Shown piece by piece: positions 33,643-42,455 of a stretch of 64,000 bases of DNA. The number at the start of each line of letters is the position of its first letter. Position 1 is the first letter of the stretch. This DNA is from Candidatus Hydrogenedentota bacterium (GTDB lineage Bacteria; Hydrogenedentota; Hydrogenedentia; Hydrogenedentales; SLHB01), in the NCBI GenBank assembly GCA_020848835.1, contig JADLHJ010000064.1:31555-95554 (forward strand). The letters are read 5' to 3'. The notes under the pieces were generated by a model. That model had not been told where the DNA came from. It searched no databases and worked only from the letters and a program-made list of their open reading frames with translations. Made by a program: the position numbers and the translations under genes.

Positions 33643-34695
33643 TCACCGGTAACTCAACCGCGCGTTCCGCAGACTGTATCGCTCCAGTTCCTTTGATTGC
33701 AGGAAAGCTATTGCGCTCGCATCATCTTTCACGTAGGCATCCAGAAACGCCAGACTGGCAATGCGCGAGTAATCGAACAAACCGGTTTGATCGACAGCGG
33801 GCAGCACTTTCGCTACCGATCGCGCCGCCGTGCGGACCCAGTTGGCGATAGGACCACGTTGCGCCGGATCGCGCGAGGGAATGTCGATCACCGGTCCAAC
33901 GTAGGAGAGATGGTGTGCGCCGCGCAGGTACAGCAAATATTTATCGCCCGGCGGGGCGAAATGATACGGCTCCGCGCGCCACATGGTGCCCGAAGGCAGG
34001 TAACCGGGATCGCGGGAGCCCGCCATCACCAGTAATGGCTTGATAAACTCGTCCCACGAATCGCGCGTCAGCCCCATGTCGTCGCGCCCTGGCCCAGAAA
34101 TAATGATCACACCGCGCGGACGCGGATCCGAAAATCGATGCACGACGCCCTTGCCTTCCTCGGTCAGCGTCGCCCCTCCGAGCAGCATAACGGTGTATCC
34201 GCCGAAGGAATGCCCAGCAATTCCCATGCGCGTCGAATCGATCTTGCCGCGAAGTAATGGTACGTCATGCATCAACGCGTCCGCGTGATTCATGACCGAT
34301 ACGAGATCGCCGGTCCTTTCCCGCCACGCTTCAGGCCCCTGCGTCTGCGGGCGTCTGAGTTCTTCGCGTAGCCGCAACAAGCTGCGTTCGATTAATGGCC
34401 GCGCTCCGAAAAGGTGCGTCGGCGCGATAACAACATAGCCGTGACTCGCCCAATGGCGCAGCAGCAGGGGAGAGGTCGCATTCGAGTCGCCCGCGCCATG
34501 TGAAAAAACAACGAGCGGATACGGCCCGCCCGTTAATGGCGCGTAGATGCGTAGTGGGATGTCTTTGTCGCGCGCGGCGTCATGCAGGATATGTTCATGT
34601 ACCACTTCAATCTCGTGCTTGCCGCGCGCAAGAAATCGCATGATGCCAGACGGCGGCTGATTATCGTCATAATGTTCCAACGTGTTCGATGTCAC
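33643..34695 (-). CDS. Alpha/beta hydrolase (platelet-activating-factor acetylhydrolase-like)
   Basis: About 350 residues. PLVVFSHGAGDSNATSPL holds the oxyanion region, AGHSFGGYTVMLLGG the nucleophile Ser, and GAHHLSYVG a likely catalytic His. This matches the PAF-acetylhydrolase/dienelactone-hydrolase type of esterase. There is no convincing signal peptide. The GTG at 34695 is chosen since it follows GGGAAAA and keeps the gene clear of the divergent 34791 gene; ATG 34641 is the alternative. The long upstream extension to 34851 has no conserved content. Confidence 0.85.
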   Translation of the reverse strand: MTSNTLEHYDDNQPPSGIMRFLARGKHEIEVVHEHILHDAARDKDIPLRIYAPLTGGPYPLVVFSHGAGDSNATSPLLLRHWASHGYVVIAPTHLFGARPLIERSLLRLREELRRPQTQGPEAWRERTGDLVSVMNHADALMHDVPLLRGKIDSTRMGIAGHSFGGYTVMLLGGATLTEEGKGVVHRFSDPRPRGVIIISGPGRDDMGLTRDSWDEFIKPLLVMAGSRDPGYLPSGTMWRAEPYHFAPPGDKYLLYLRGAHHLSYVGPVIDIPSRDPAQRGPIANWVRTAARSVAKVLPAVDQTGLFDYSRIASLAFLDAYVKDDASAIAFLQSKELERYSLRNARLSYR

Positions 34696-34730
34696 AGATT
34701 CGTTTTCCCGCGGACTTATTTTTTTTCTGT

Positions 34731-34758
34731 TTGTGATTCTAACGAAATCCGGTACACT
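34731..34758 (+). promoter_or_regulatory. Possible promoter for the beta-propeller gene
   Basis: TTGTGA (34731-34736), a 16-bp spacer and TACACT (34753-34758), 32 bp before the start codon at 34791. Each hexamer matches consensus at four positions. Confidence 0.4.
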
Positions 34759-34790
34759 GTGCGCGTAACTGAAGCTACACGCGGAAACCG

Positions 34791-36155
34791 ATGACCAACA
34801 CTGCGCCCGAGCCAGAACCAGAATACGTTGATGACGCCAAAAAGGCGCCAACCAATATCCATGTGCTGACGAATCCCGCGGAGCGGGACTTGTCGTCTGA
34901 TATAGATGTGGAAGATGTGCCCCCTACGCCGAAAGTGCTTCCGCTGCACACACCGGATCGTCCAATACAGCCGATACCCGACACCGAGCACGATCTGCCC
35001 AAAAAGAAGCGCCCGCGCTGGTTGCGCTTTTCGTTGTACATGCTCACCACGCTGCTGCTCGTCGTAGCGCTATTCGGCGCTTGGCTCGCCTACGCCTACT
35101 TCCGTCCAAACGCGGCGGAGATTAATCCCGCGTTGAAGTTCGAGACGTGGTCCGCGGTGGATAACGGCAAGCACAATTCCAATACCGACATGATCTACTG
35201 GCGCGGCGCATTCTACATGATTCACGCGAGTTCGCCGTGGCACTTCGGGAGCAGCGAGTGCAAGCTCGTGCTACATAAATCGCGCGATGCGAAGCAGTGG
35301 GAGACTATTGCCGAGTTTCATGCGCCCGGCCAAAATGACATCCGCGATCCGAAATTCGCCGCGATCGGCAGCCGATTGTACCTCTATGCGTTGATCAACG
35401 ATTCAGTCATGGCCACGCCCGAAGCGACGTCTATGACCTACACGGCGGACGGCGAGAATTGGGAAGACTTGCGCGAGATTGAGCCGAAAGGCTGGTTGTT
35501 CTGGCGACCGAAAACACGCGATAACATCACCTGGTACTGCCCCGCGTATTGGCACGAGCACGGCAAGTCCGCACTGCTCAAATCCATTGATGGCGAGAAT
35601 TGGGAGCAAGTTTCCATCATTCATGAAGGCGACGCCAACGACGAGACAGACTGCGAATTTTTGCCCGATGGCCGCATCGTCGCGACGGCGCGGCTCGAAG
35701 TGGAACCCGACACAATCTTCGGCCATCGGCTCGGCCGTACGCTGATTGCCACGGCTGGCCCGCCATACGAACATTGGCTGGACGCTACCAGCTACACCAC
35801 GCGTCTGGATGGTCCCTACGTATTTGAATATAAGGGCCAGACGTACGCGATCGGGCGCCGCAATCCCGATCCGAACGCGTGGCCGAATCAGACAGGCAGC
35901 ATATTGGGTCGCAAACGCACCGCCATCTACAAAGTTGAGCCTGATGCGTTAACGTGGCTAACGGACTTACCCAGCGCCGGCGATACGTCGTACGCGGGCG
36001 TGGTAGTCCATGGCGACACGCTCTACGCTTCGTATTACACGAGTGACATCAACCGCGATTGGCCCTGGATTATCGGAATGCTCTCGCCGAGCGAAATCAG
36101 GATGGTAAAAATCGAATTGCCTTCGCTGGATGGCATCGCCAAGAAGACGATGTAG
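34791..36155 (+). CDS. Membrane-anchored beta-propeller (sialidase/GH43-like fold)
   Basis: A 454-residue protein with a cytoplasmic Pro/acid-rich N-terminus (1-75), a basic stop (KKKRPRWLR), one membrane span (about 80-103) and an exported propeller with repeated W/Y-rich blades: YWRGAFYMIHASSPWHFG, IRDPKFAAIGSRLYLYALI, MTYTADGENWEDLREI, LLKSIDGENWEQVSII, FEYKGQTYAIGRRNP. The repeated DGENW segments are like the Asp-box-type turns of sialidases and glycosidases. The catalytic residues of GH43 cannot be assigned. It might bind or cut glycans at the outer face of the inner membrane. Confidence 0.8.
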   Translation: MTNTAPEPEPEYVDDAKKAPTNIHVLTNPAERDLSSDIDVEDVPPTPKVLPLHTPDRPIQPIPDTEHDLPKKKRPRWLRFSLYMLTTLLLVVALFGAWLAYAYFRPNAAEINPALKFETWSAVDNGKHNSNTDMIYWRGAFYMIHASSPWHFGSSECKLVLHKSRDAKQWETIAEFHAPGQNDIRDPKFAAIGSRLYLYALINDSVMATPEATSMTYTADGENWEDLREIEPKGWLFWRPKTRDNITWYCPAYWHEHGKSALLKSIDGENWEQVSIIHEGDANDETDCEFLPDGRIVATARLEVEPDTIFGHRLGRTLIATAGPPYEHWLDATSYTTRLDGPYVFEYKGQTYAIGRRNPDPNAWPNQTGSILGRKRTAIYKVEPDALTWLTDLPSAGDTSYAGVVVHGDTLYASYYTSDINRDWPWIIGMLSPSEIRMVKIELPSLDGIAKKTM

Positions 36156-36192
36156 TACTTCTGCTTGAGATGTTGGTGGTACGGAGGCGCTA

Positions 36193-36492
36193 ATGAACGA
36201 CTACATTTTCTTAATGCACAACGATGCCAGAGATTCGGGACGAAATCGTGACGAGGATTGGGCCGGCTATTTAGCATCGCTACGGCAGGCAGGCGCGTTT
36301 CAAGGCGGAAGCGCCATTGGAGGAGGAATCTGCTTGTCGAAATCCGGTCTTCCACCCGAGACTACGGCACATCTATCTGGATATATTCGAGTGCAGGCTG
36401 AGAATCTTGCCCGGGCTCAGGAGTTAGTACAAGGTAACCCGGTATTTGAGGCTGGTGGAACGGTTGAAGTACGGGAACTGCCGAAAAGCTAA
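36193..36492 (+). CDS. YCII-related (DGPF) small protein
   Basis: A 99-residue YciI-like domain: YIFLMHNDARD start, DWAGYLASLRQAGAFQGGSAIGGG in the middle, and NPVFEAGGTVEVRELPK at the end. Members are ferredoxin-like-fold proteins, often near sigma factors, of uncertain role. GGAGG lies 6 bp before the ATG. The protein is cytoplasmic. It is convergent with the sigma54 activator gene. Confidence 0.85.
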   Translation: MNDYIFLMHNDARDSGRNRDEDWAGYLASLRQAGAFQGGSAIGGGICLSKSGLPPETTAHLSGYIRVQAENLARAQELVQGNPVFEAGGTVEVRELPKS

Positions 36493-36516
36493 GCGCCAAC
36501 TCTCTTTTGTTCCTGC

Positions 36517-37905
36517 TTAATCACTCTCCAAACCGTACTTCTTCAATCTATACCGTAGCGAACGCGCCGTTAATCCCAACAAACCTGCCGCCCGTTTTTG
36601 TGAATATTTTGTGTTTTGCAGCGCCTGCTGAATCAGATTCGTTTCGATCTCGGCGACATATTTTTCGAGATCGAATCCCGCGTCCGGCAACGTCTCTACG
36701 CGATTTGCGGAGGCACCCGCTATTTCGCGTACGTATTGCGGCAGATCGGTAATTTCCAGTTTGCTGTCGCGGCACAACGCCACCGCGCGTTCCAGCACGT
36801 TCATCAGTTCGCGCACGTTGCCGGGCCAATTAAACGCCTGTAACGCGGACTCGGCCTCCGGCATGATCTGAATTGTTCCGCGGTTCATCTTCGTCGCGTG
36901 TGCGCTCACAAACGCGCGCATTAACAACGGAATATCATCTGAGCGATCGCGCAACGAGGGTACGTGAATGGGAATTACATTTAGACGATAGTAAAGGTCC
37001 TCACGGAAGGCGCCGTCCTTCACCATATGGTCCAGCTTCTTGTTCGTTGCTGAGATGATACGCACGTCCACCTTGATCCCTTGCGTGCCGCCGACGGGAA
37101 ACACGATATTGTTGTCCAACACACGCAGCAGCTTCACCTGTAGCGACATTGGCATCTCGCCGATTTCATCGAGAAACAAGGTGCCGCCATCGGCGACGAC
37201 GAACAAACCCTCCTTGTCATCGTACGCCCCGGTGAACGATCCCTTCTTGTGGCCGAACAGTTCGCTTTCGAGAAGGTTCTCCGGAAACCCGCCGCAGTTC
37301 ACCGCGACAAAGGGCTTCTGTGTGCGGCTGCTTAGCGAATGGATCCCGCGCGCAACGAGTTCTTTACCGGTCCCGCTTTCGCCGTAGATCGCCACGGTGC
37401 TCGGCAAATCGGCCACGCGCTTGATCATCTCGCGCAGTTCTTCCACGGGCCGGCTCTTGCCGACGATGTTCTCCAGTCTGCCGCGGTTCGCCTGATCTTT
37501 GCGCAGCGCCTGGTTTTCGCGTTTAAGGTTGCGCTGTTCGATCGCGCGTTTGACGAGTAACCGCACTTCGTCGTTCTTGAACGGCTTCATCATGTAATCG
37601 GCGGCGCCGCGCTTCATCGCCTCGATTGCTGTTTCGACGCTCCCATACGCCGTCATCATGATCGCGGGCATGGTGGGACTGTTTGCAGTCAGCCATTCGA
37701 GCAACTGCATGCCAGCATCGCGCTCGGTGCCCATACGTAAATCGGTGAGGACAACATCGAACGCTTCCTTGGATAGCCGTTCGATCGCGTCGTTTACATT
37801 TGAAAGTGTAACGACGTCGTAGCCATCCTTGGCCAGTACGATTTCGAGCAACTCGCGCATGCTCGATTCGTCGTCCACCACCAATACGCGATGTTGCGCG
37901 GCCAC
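36517..37905 (-). CDS. pilR: Sigma54-dependent response regulator, PilR/NtrC type
   Basis: A 462-residue protein with three domains: REC (phospho-acceptor Asp55 in DVVLTDLRMG), a sigma54 AAA+ domain (Walker A GESGTGKE 175-182, GSFTGA loop 222-227, Walker B GTLFLDEIGE 241-250), and a Fis-type HTH (about 424-462). It activates sigma54 promoters when phosphorylated. It follows the PilS-like kinase gene by 3 bp at the end of the pilus ATPase operon, so the pair most likely tunes pilus genes such as pilA, which are not in the window. The gene symbol is by context and architecture. Confidence 0.93.
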   Translation of the reverse strand: MAAQHRVLVVDDESSMRELLEIVLAKDGYDVVTLSNVNDAIERLSKEAFDVVLTDLRMGTERDAGMQLLEWLTANSPTMPAIMMTAYGSVETAIEAMKRGAADYMMKPFKNDEVRLLVKRAIEQRNLKRENQALRKDQANRGRLENIVGKSRPVEELREMIKRVADLPSTVAIYGESGTGKELVARGIHSLSSRTQKPFVAVNCGGFPENLLESELFGHKKGSFTGAYDDKEGLFVVADGGTLFLDEIGEMPMSLQVKLLRVLDNNIVFPVGGTQGIKVDVRIISATNKKLDHMVKDGAFREDLYYRLNVIPIHVPSLRDRSDDIPLLMRAFVSAHATKMNRGTIQIMPEAESALQAFNWPGNVRELMNVLERAVALCRDSKLEITDLPQYVREIAGASANRVETLPDAGFDLEKYVAEIETNLIQQALQNTKYSQKRAAGLLGLTARSLRYRLKKYGLESD

Positions 37906-37908
37906 GGT

Positions 37909-39540
37909 CTACTGCTCCTCGGTGCGTGTGAGTGGAAGGCGAACGGTCATCGACGCACCGCCGCCTTGACGCGACGCCGCGCGAATCGTTCCGTCATGTG
38001 CGGTAATGATACGCATACAAATTGCCAACCCCATGCCAACGCCATGCTCCTTCGTAGTATAAAAAGGCTCGAAAATACGCGCAACCTTATCGGGATCGAT
38101 ACCTGGCCCTTCGTCATCGAAGCGCACTTCGACAAACGACACACCGGGTACGACAAAGACATATAATGCGCCTTTTTCGCCCATAGCCTCGATGGCGTTC
38201 TTGGCCAGATTCACGAATACTTGGCGGATCTGCGTGCGATCGCCGGACACGGGATACATCGATTCGGGGAATTGGCCGTAAATTCGCAGCGTCTTTGCGT
38301 GCGAGTATTTGTGCTGCGTCGCATCGACGACCTCGCGTGCGAGGCCGCACACATCGAACATCTCTCGCCGTACACGCGGTTTCCGCGCGAAATCCAGGAA
38401 ATCTGAAACTATCGCGTTGAGCGCGTCCGACTCGCGCATTGCGATCGTCGCGAGTTTCGTTGCGAGAACTGGTTTGTCGAGACTGCCGATGAGTTCATCC
38501 ACCGCGCCTCGGATCGCCGCGACGGGATTGCGAATTTCATGTGCGAGACCAGCCGCCAATTCGCCGGTGACAGACAAGCGATCGTTCTTCTTCACTTCCT
38601 CGCGCATCTGCTCAAGCTCAGTGAGATCGCTGAACGATGCGATAATACCGGTCATACGTTTGCGCCAGTCGAAGATTCGGCTCGTGCTCAACCCCAGCAA
38701 CTTTGCTGTACTTGGAAACACAAGCCCGATGTATTCGTAGCGCGTGAAATCGCGTTCGGACTTCAAAGCTGTAACGACGGGGCATTCTTCGCCCGATGCG
38801 ACGCGCAGTATTTCGTCTACAGGTCTGCCGACCGCTTCCTCTTCGGAAATATTCAAAATTCGCTCGGCGGACTTGTTGAGAAGTGTGACGGTCCCGTCGA
38901 GGTCGGCAATTAAGAACCCGTTGTTCATGTTGTCGAGAATTTCGCGCTGAAACTTTTGCAGCCGCGTTAATTGCTGGTTCCAGTATCCCGAGATCGCGGC
39001 GGTGAGGTAATACGCGAGCGCCTGCACAAGGAAGCCGTACCAAACCGTGAGCCACGTTACATCGTATCCGAACTCTGCGGTTCTTCCTGTCTGCAGCGAC
39101 GCCGGAGTGGTAACATTCAGCACAGCCATAATCGCGGAGGCAAATGTGGCGAGGATAAATCCCTGAGACAATCCCAGCAGGATACCTGCCTCGAGAATTG
39201 CGATGACAAATAGGAACGCAAAGTAACTGTGCGGGCCGCCGGTAAAACTCACGGTCGCGGCAATGACACCGAAATCGACCAGAACCTGCGCCCAAGTCAA
39301 CAACCTCGTCACTGGCTTGCCGCTGTACACAAAGAATAGGTGGCCAGCCGCGCTTGCAAAACCGAAGCAATAGAACGTGAGAAGGTAGCCGGATTCGGCT
39401 TCCTCGTAATCGTGAATGAGGTAGGTGCCGAGCGCGACTATACACAGCAACGCCAAGCGCACAAGGCCTGGCATCCAAGCCCACGACCTGCCCGCGCCCA
39501 CACCCCCGCGCGCGGCGTGGGAGGAGGGAATCGAGGTCAC
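37909..39540 (-). CDS. pilS: PilS-like membrane sensor histidine kinase
   Basis: A 543-residue kinase with about six N-terminal spans (residues 23-185), a PAS domain (about 198-310), HisKA with phospho-acceptor His334 (ELAAGLAHEIRNPVAAI), and HATPase (N box VFVNLAKNAIEAM, then DDEGPGI, GVGMGLAI). Six spans plus PAS is the PilS layout. The GTG at 39540 overlaps the pilT stop (GTGA) and is chosen over the far upstream ORF limit at 39810, which would run deep into pilT. It is the cognate partner of the next gene, PilR. Confidence 0.92.
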   Translation of the reverse strand: MTSIPSSHAARGGVGAGRSWAWMPGLVRLALLCIVALGTYLIHDYEEAESGYLLTFYCFGFASAAGHLFFVYSGKPVTRLLTWAQVLVDFGVIAATVSFTGGPHSYFAFLFVIAILEAGILLGLSQGFILATFASAIMAVLNVTTPASLQTGRTAEFGYDVTWLTVWYGFLVQALAYYLTAAISGYWNQQLTRLQKFQREILDNMNNGFLIADLDGTVTLLNKSAERILNISEEEAVGRPVDEILRVASGEECPVVTALKSERDFTRYEYIGLVFPSTAKLLGLSTSRIFDWRKRMTGIIASFSDLTELEQMREEVKKNDRLSVTGELAAGLAHEIRNPVAAIRGAVDELIGSLDKPVLATKLATIAMRESDALNAIVSDFLDFARKPRVRREMFDVCGLAREVVDATQHKYSHAKTLRIYGQFPESMYPVSGDRTQIRQVFVNLAKNAIEAMGEKGALYVFVVPGVSFVEVRFDDEGPGIDPDKVARIFEPFYTTKEHGVGMGLAICMRIITAHDGTIRAASRQGGGASMTVRLPLTRTEEQ

Positions 39541-40610
39541 AATCCTTTTTCCAGCAACCGGCGCAGCCCTTCGGGATCGGAGCTGCGCTTGAACGCCATG
39601 TCCATCGTAATCGCGTTGCGCTTCACAAGACGGAATAAGGACTGGTTCATTGTCATCATACCTTCGCCCGTTCCGATTTCGATCATCGATGGAATCTGCT
39701 GCAATTTTTCTTCGCGGATCAACGAACGAATAGCGGTATTCGGAATCATCACCTCTAGTCCGAGCACGCGGCCCATGCCATCCGCGCGCGGGATAAGTTG
39801 CTGAACGCAAATTCCCTCGAGCACGAACGAAAGCTGCGTGCGCACCTGGTCCTGCTGGCTTGCGGGGAACACGTCCACAATACGGTTGATCGTTTGCAAC
39901 GCGTCGTTCGTGTGCAGCGTTGCGAAGGCAAGGTGGCCGGTTTCCGCCACAGTGATCGCTGCGGCAATCGTTTCCTGATCGCGCATTTCACCGATGAGTA
40001 TCACATCGGGATCCTGGCGCAACACGCGTTTCAAGGCCGCCTGGAATGACTTGGTGTCTGCGTGCACTTCGCGTTGATTGATTGTTGAAACATTGTGCTG
40101 GTGAAGATATTCGATCGGGTCTTCGATGGTGATGATGTGAACAGGACGTTCACGGTTTATTTTATCGATGATTGACGCGAGCGTAGTCGATTTACCGCTA
40201 CCGGTCGGCCCGCAAACCAGCACGAGCCCCTGCGGCTTATGCGCAAAATCAGAGATAATTTTCGGCAGGCCTAACTCTTCGCACGATTTGATCTCAAATG
40301 GAATCGAGCGAAACGCGGCCACAACCGAGCCGCGATCGCGGTAGACATTCAGGCGGTAACGGCTCAATCCTTCGATGCCGAACGACATATCGAGTTCGCG
40401 TTCGGTTTCGAAGGATGCAATTTGCTCTTCGCTCATCACGCTGTAGATGATTTCCTGCGTGTCCTCCGGCATGAGGCGCGGATATTCGTTCATCGGTTCG
40501 AGCAGACCGTGGATGCGCAGTGTAGGCGGCGTGCCCACGGCGATGTGCAGGTCGCTCGCACCCTGCTCGGTCATTTTTTGCAATAGTTCACGGATACTGA
40601 TGTCGGCCAT
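39537..40610 (-). CDS. pilT: Type IV pilus retraction ATPase PilT
   Basis: A 357-residue hexameric ATPase driving pilus retraction and twitching. Motifs are Walker A GPTGSGKST (134-142), Asp box TIEDPIEYLH (161-170), Walker B ILIGEMR (204-210), His box TGHLAFATLHTND (224-236), and the PilT-specific AIRSLIRE (293-300). The N-terminal RELLQKMTEQGASDLHIAVG is typical. It is 105 bp from pilB in the same operon. Confidence 0.96.
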   Translation of the reverse strand: MADISIRELLQKMTEQGASDLHIAVGTPPTLRIHGLLEPMNEYPRLMPEDTQEIIYSVMSEEQIASFETERELDMSFGIEGLSRYRLNVYRDRGSVVAAFRSIPFEIKSCEELGLPKIISDFAHKPQGLVLVCGPTGSGKSTTLASIIDKINRERPVHIITIEDPIEYLHQHNVSTINQREVHADTKSFQAALKRVLRQDPDVILIGEMRDQETIAAAITVAETGHLAFATLHTNDALQTINRIVDVFPASQQDQVRTQLSFVLEGICVQQLIPRADGMGRVLGLEVMIPNTAIRSLIREEKLQQIPSMIEIGTGEGMMTMNQSLFRLVKRNAITMDMAFKRSSDPEGLRRLLEKGL

Positions 40611-40715
40611 TTCGGTCTCCCCAAATTCCGCTTTCCGCTGTAAGCCGCACGGGCGCCCTTGGCTTTTGCGCTCGTGCCTCTAGTCGATCGTTCGCAAGCA
40701 GTACGCTACAAACGC

Positions 40716-42440
40716 TTAGTCCGATGCGGATACGCGCAGCACTTCTTCGATGGTTGTGATACCTTCCGCCGCTTTCTTCAACGCATTCTGCCGCAATGTC
40801 GCCATGCCGCATTGTATCGCCATGCGCTTAATCTCCGCCGCCGGCGCGCGCGTCATGATCAGTTCCTGGAGATCGGGGTAATTCGGCATCGCTTCGATGA
40901 CGGCGAGCCGCCCGCGGTAGCCGGTGTCCTTGCACTTCGTGCAGCCGCGCCCGCGCACAAAGGATGGTGGTGGCGCGCCCGGCGCGTGCCTGAATTGAAT
41001 CCGTTCGAGCACTTCCTCCGGCACGCGAATAGGTTCTTTGCAATCAGGACACACCCTCCGCAAGAGGCGCTGCGCCGCGGCAAGCCCTACCGACGATTGC
41101 ACGAGGAAAGGCTCCATGTTCATGTCGATTAAACGGGTGTACACGCTTGCCGCGTCATTTGTATGCAACGTGCTCAACACAAGGTGACCGGTAAGCGCCG
41201 CTTTGATCGCGATATCCGCGGTCTCTTCGTCTCGAATTTCACCGACCATGATCACGTCCGGGTCCTGACGCAGCACACTGCGCAGGCACGCGGCAAAGGT
41301 TAATCCGATTTCAGAACGCACCTGCACCTGGTTCACGCCAAATAGCTCGTACTCAACCGGGTCCTCGGCAGTGATGATGTTCGTGTCGGGGCCGTTCAAC
41401 TTGTGAAGCGCACTGTACAGCGTGGTTGTCTTTCCGCTACCGGTGGGGCCGGTCAAGAGGATCATGCCAAAGGGCAGCGCAAGCGCCTCGCGGAACGCCT
41501 CCATCGGCTGGTCAGCGAAACCAAGCGTGTCAAGATCAAGCGATAGCGAGCTCTTGTCGAGTACGCGCATCACAACCTTTTCACCGTGGTAGCAAGGAAG
41601 TATCGATACGCGGAAATCGACTTCGTGGCCGCGAAACTTGATGCGGAAGCGCCCGTCCTGCGGCAGGCGGTGCTCGGCGATGTCGAGTCCGGACATGATC
41701 TTCAGGCGCGAAATTAACGCGGACTGTACGCTCTTCGGCGGGCTCTTTTGTTCTTCGAGCATGCCGTCGATGCGATACCTGACGCGTAGCGTCTTTTCGT
41801 ACGGTTCGATGTGAATATCGCTTGCTCGGTTTTCGAGCGCTGCAACCAGCACGAGGTTGACCAAGCGAATAACCGGTGCGTCCTGCGCTTCGGCCTGCGC
41901 GTGCGCGATGTCTTCGATCTCGTCCTTCTGCTCGACGACCTGTACGCCGTCTTTCGTCGAGTCCTGGCTGAGCAGTTCGTCGTATAACTTGTCGCTGTGC
42001 TTGCCACCGTAGTGCCGGTTGATCGCGTCATTCAGTTCGGATTGCACCGCAACGACTGGCTCAATCTCGTAGCTCGTGAGCATGCGCAAATCGTCGAGCG
42101 CCATGATATTCAGCGGATCGGCCATCGCGAGCGTGAGTACATCGCCGGTCACCGACACCGGGAGCATTTGGTATTGTCGCGCGAGGGATTCCGGCACTTC
42201 GTTCAACACTTCCTGCGGAATGTTGTAATTCATCACGCGGATGTGGGGAATGCCAAGCTGTTCGCTCAGCGTAATGACGAGGTCTTCCTCGCTTAAATAC
42301 TTTTTCGCAACGAGGATCGATGCGAGGCTCTGCCCCGTCGTGCGCTGAATCTGAATGCATTCCTGCAATTGCTCAGTATTGACGAGCTCTTGCTCGAGCA
42401 ACACGTCGCCCAGGCGGCGCTTCGCAATTTTTGGTGCCAC
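40716..42440 (-). CDS. pilB: Type IV pilus extension ATPase PilB
   Basis: A 574-residue GspE/PilB ATPase that powers pilus assembly. It has an N-terminal MshEN-like domain (about 6-140), Walker A GPTGSGKTTTLYSAL, a TAEDPVEYELFGVNQV Asp box, Walker B VIMVGEIRDEETADIA, a His box (TGHLVLSTLHTND) and a C4 metal site (CPDCKEP with CTKCKDTGYRGR). The two 24-residue cyclic-di-GMP motifs of MshEN are degenerate: positions normally Gly hold Glu, Ala and Lys. It lies 15 bp downstream of the DnaA-like fusion gene. Confidence 0.95.
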   Translation of the reverse strand: MAPKIAKRRLGDVLLEQELVNTEQLQECIQIQRTTGQSLASILVAKKYLSEEDLVITLSEQLGIPHIRVMNYNIPQEVLNEVPESLARQYQMLPVSVTGDVLTLAMADPLNIMALDDLRMLTSYEIEPVVAVQSELNDAINRHYGGKHSDKLYDELLSQDSTKDGVQVVEQKDEIEDIAHAQAEAQDAPVIRLVNLVLVAALENRASDIHIEPYEKTLRVRYRIDGMLEEQKSPPKSVQSALISRLKIMSGLDIAEHRLPQDGRFRIKFRGHEVDFRVSILPCYHGEKVVMRVLDKSSLSLDLDTLGFADQPMEAFREALALPFGMILLTGPTGSGKTTTLYSALHKLNGPDTNIITAEDPVEYELFGVNQVQVRSEIGLTFAACLRSVLRQDPDVIMVGEIRDEETADIAIKAALTGHLVLSTLHTNDAASVYTRLIDMNMEPFLVQSSVGLAAAQRLLRRVCPDCKEPIRVPEEVLERIQFRHAPGAPPPSFVRGRGCTKCKDTGYRGRLAVIEAMPNYPDLQELIMTRAPAAEIKRMAIQCGMATLRQNALKKAAEGITTIEEVLRVSASD

Positions 42441-42455
42441 TAAAAACCCCCAGTA

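Noticed and set aside
39541..39810. N-terminal extension of the PilS-like kinase
   Set aside because: It overlaps the end of pilT in another frame and lacks conserved content; the GTGA overlap at 39540 is a typical coupled start.
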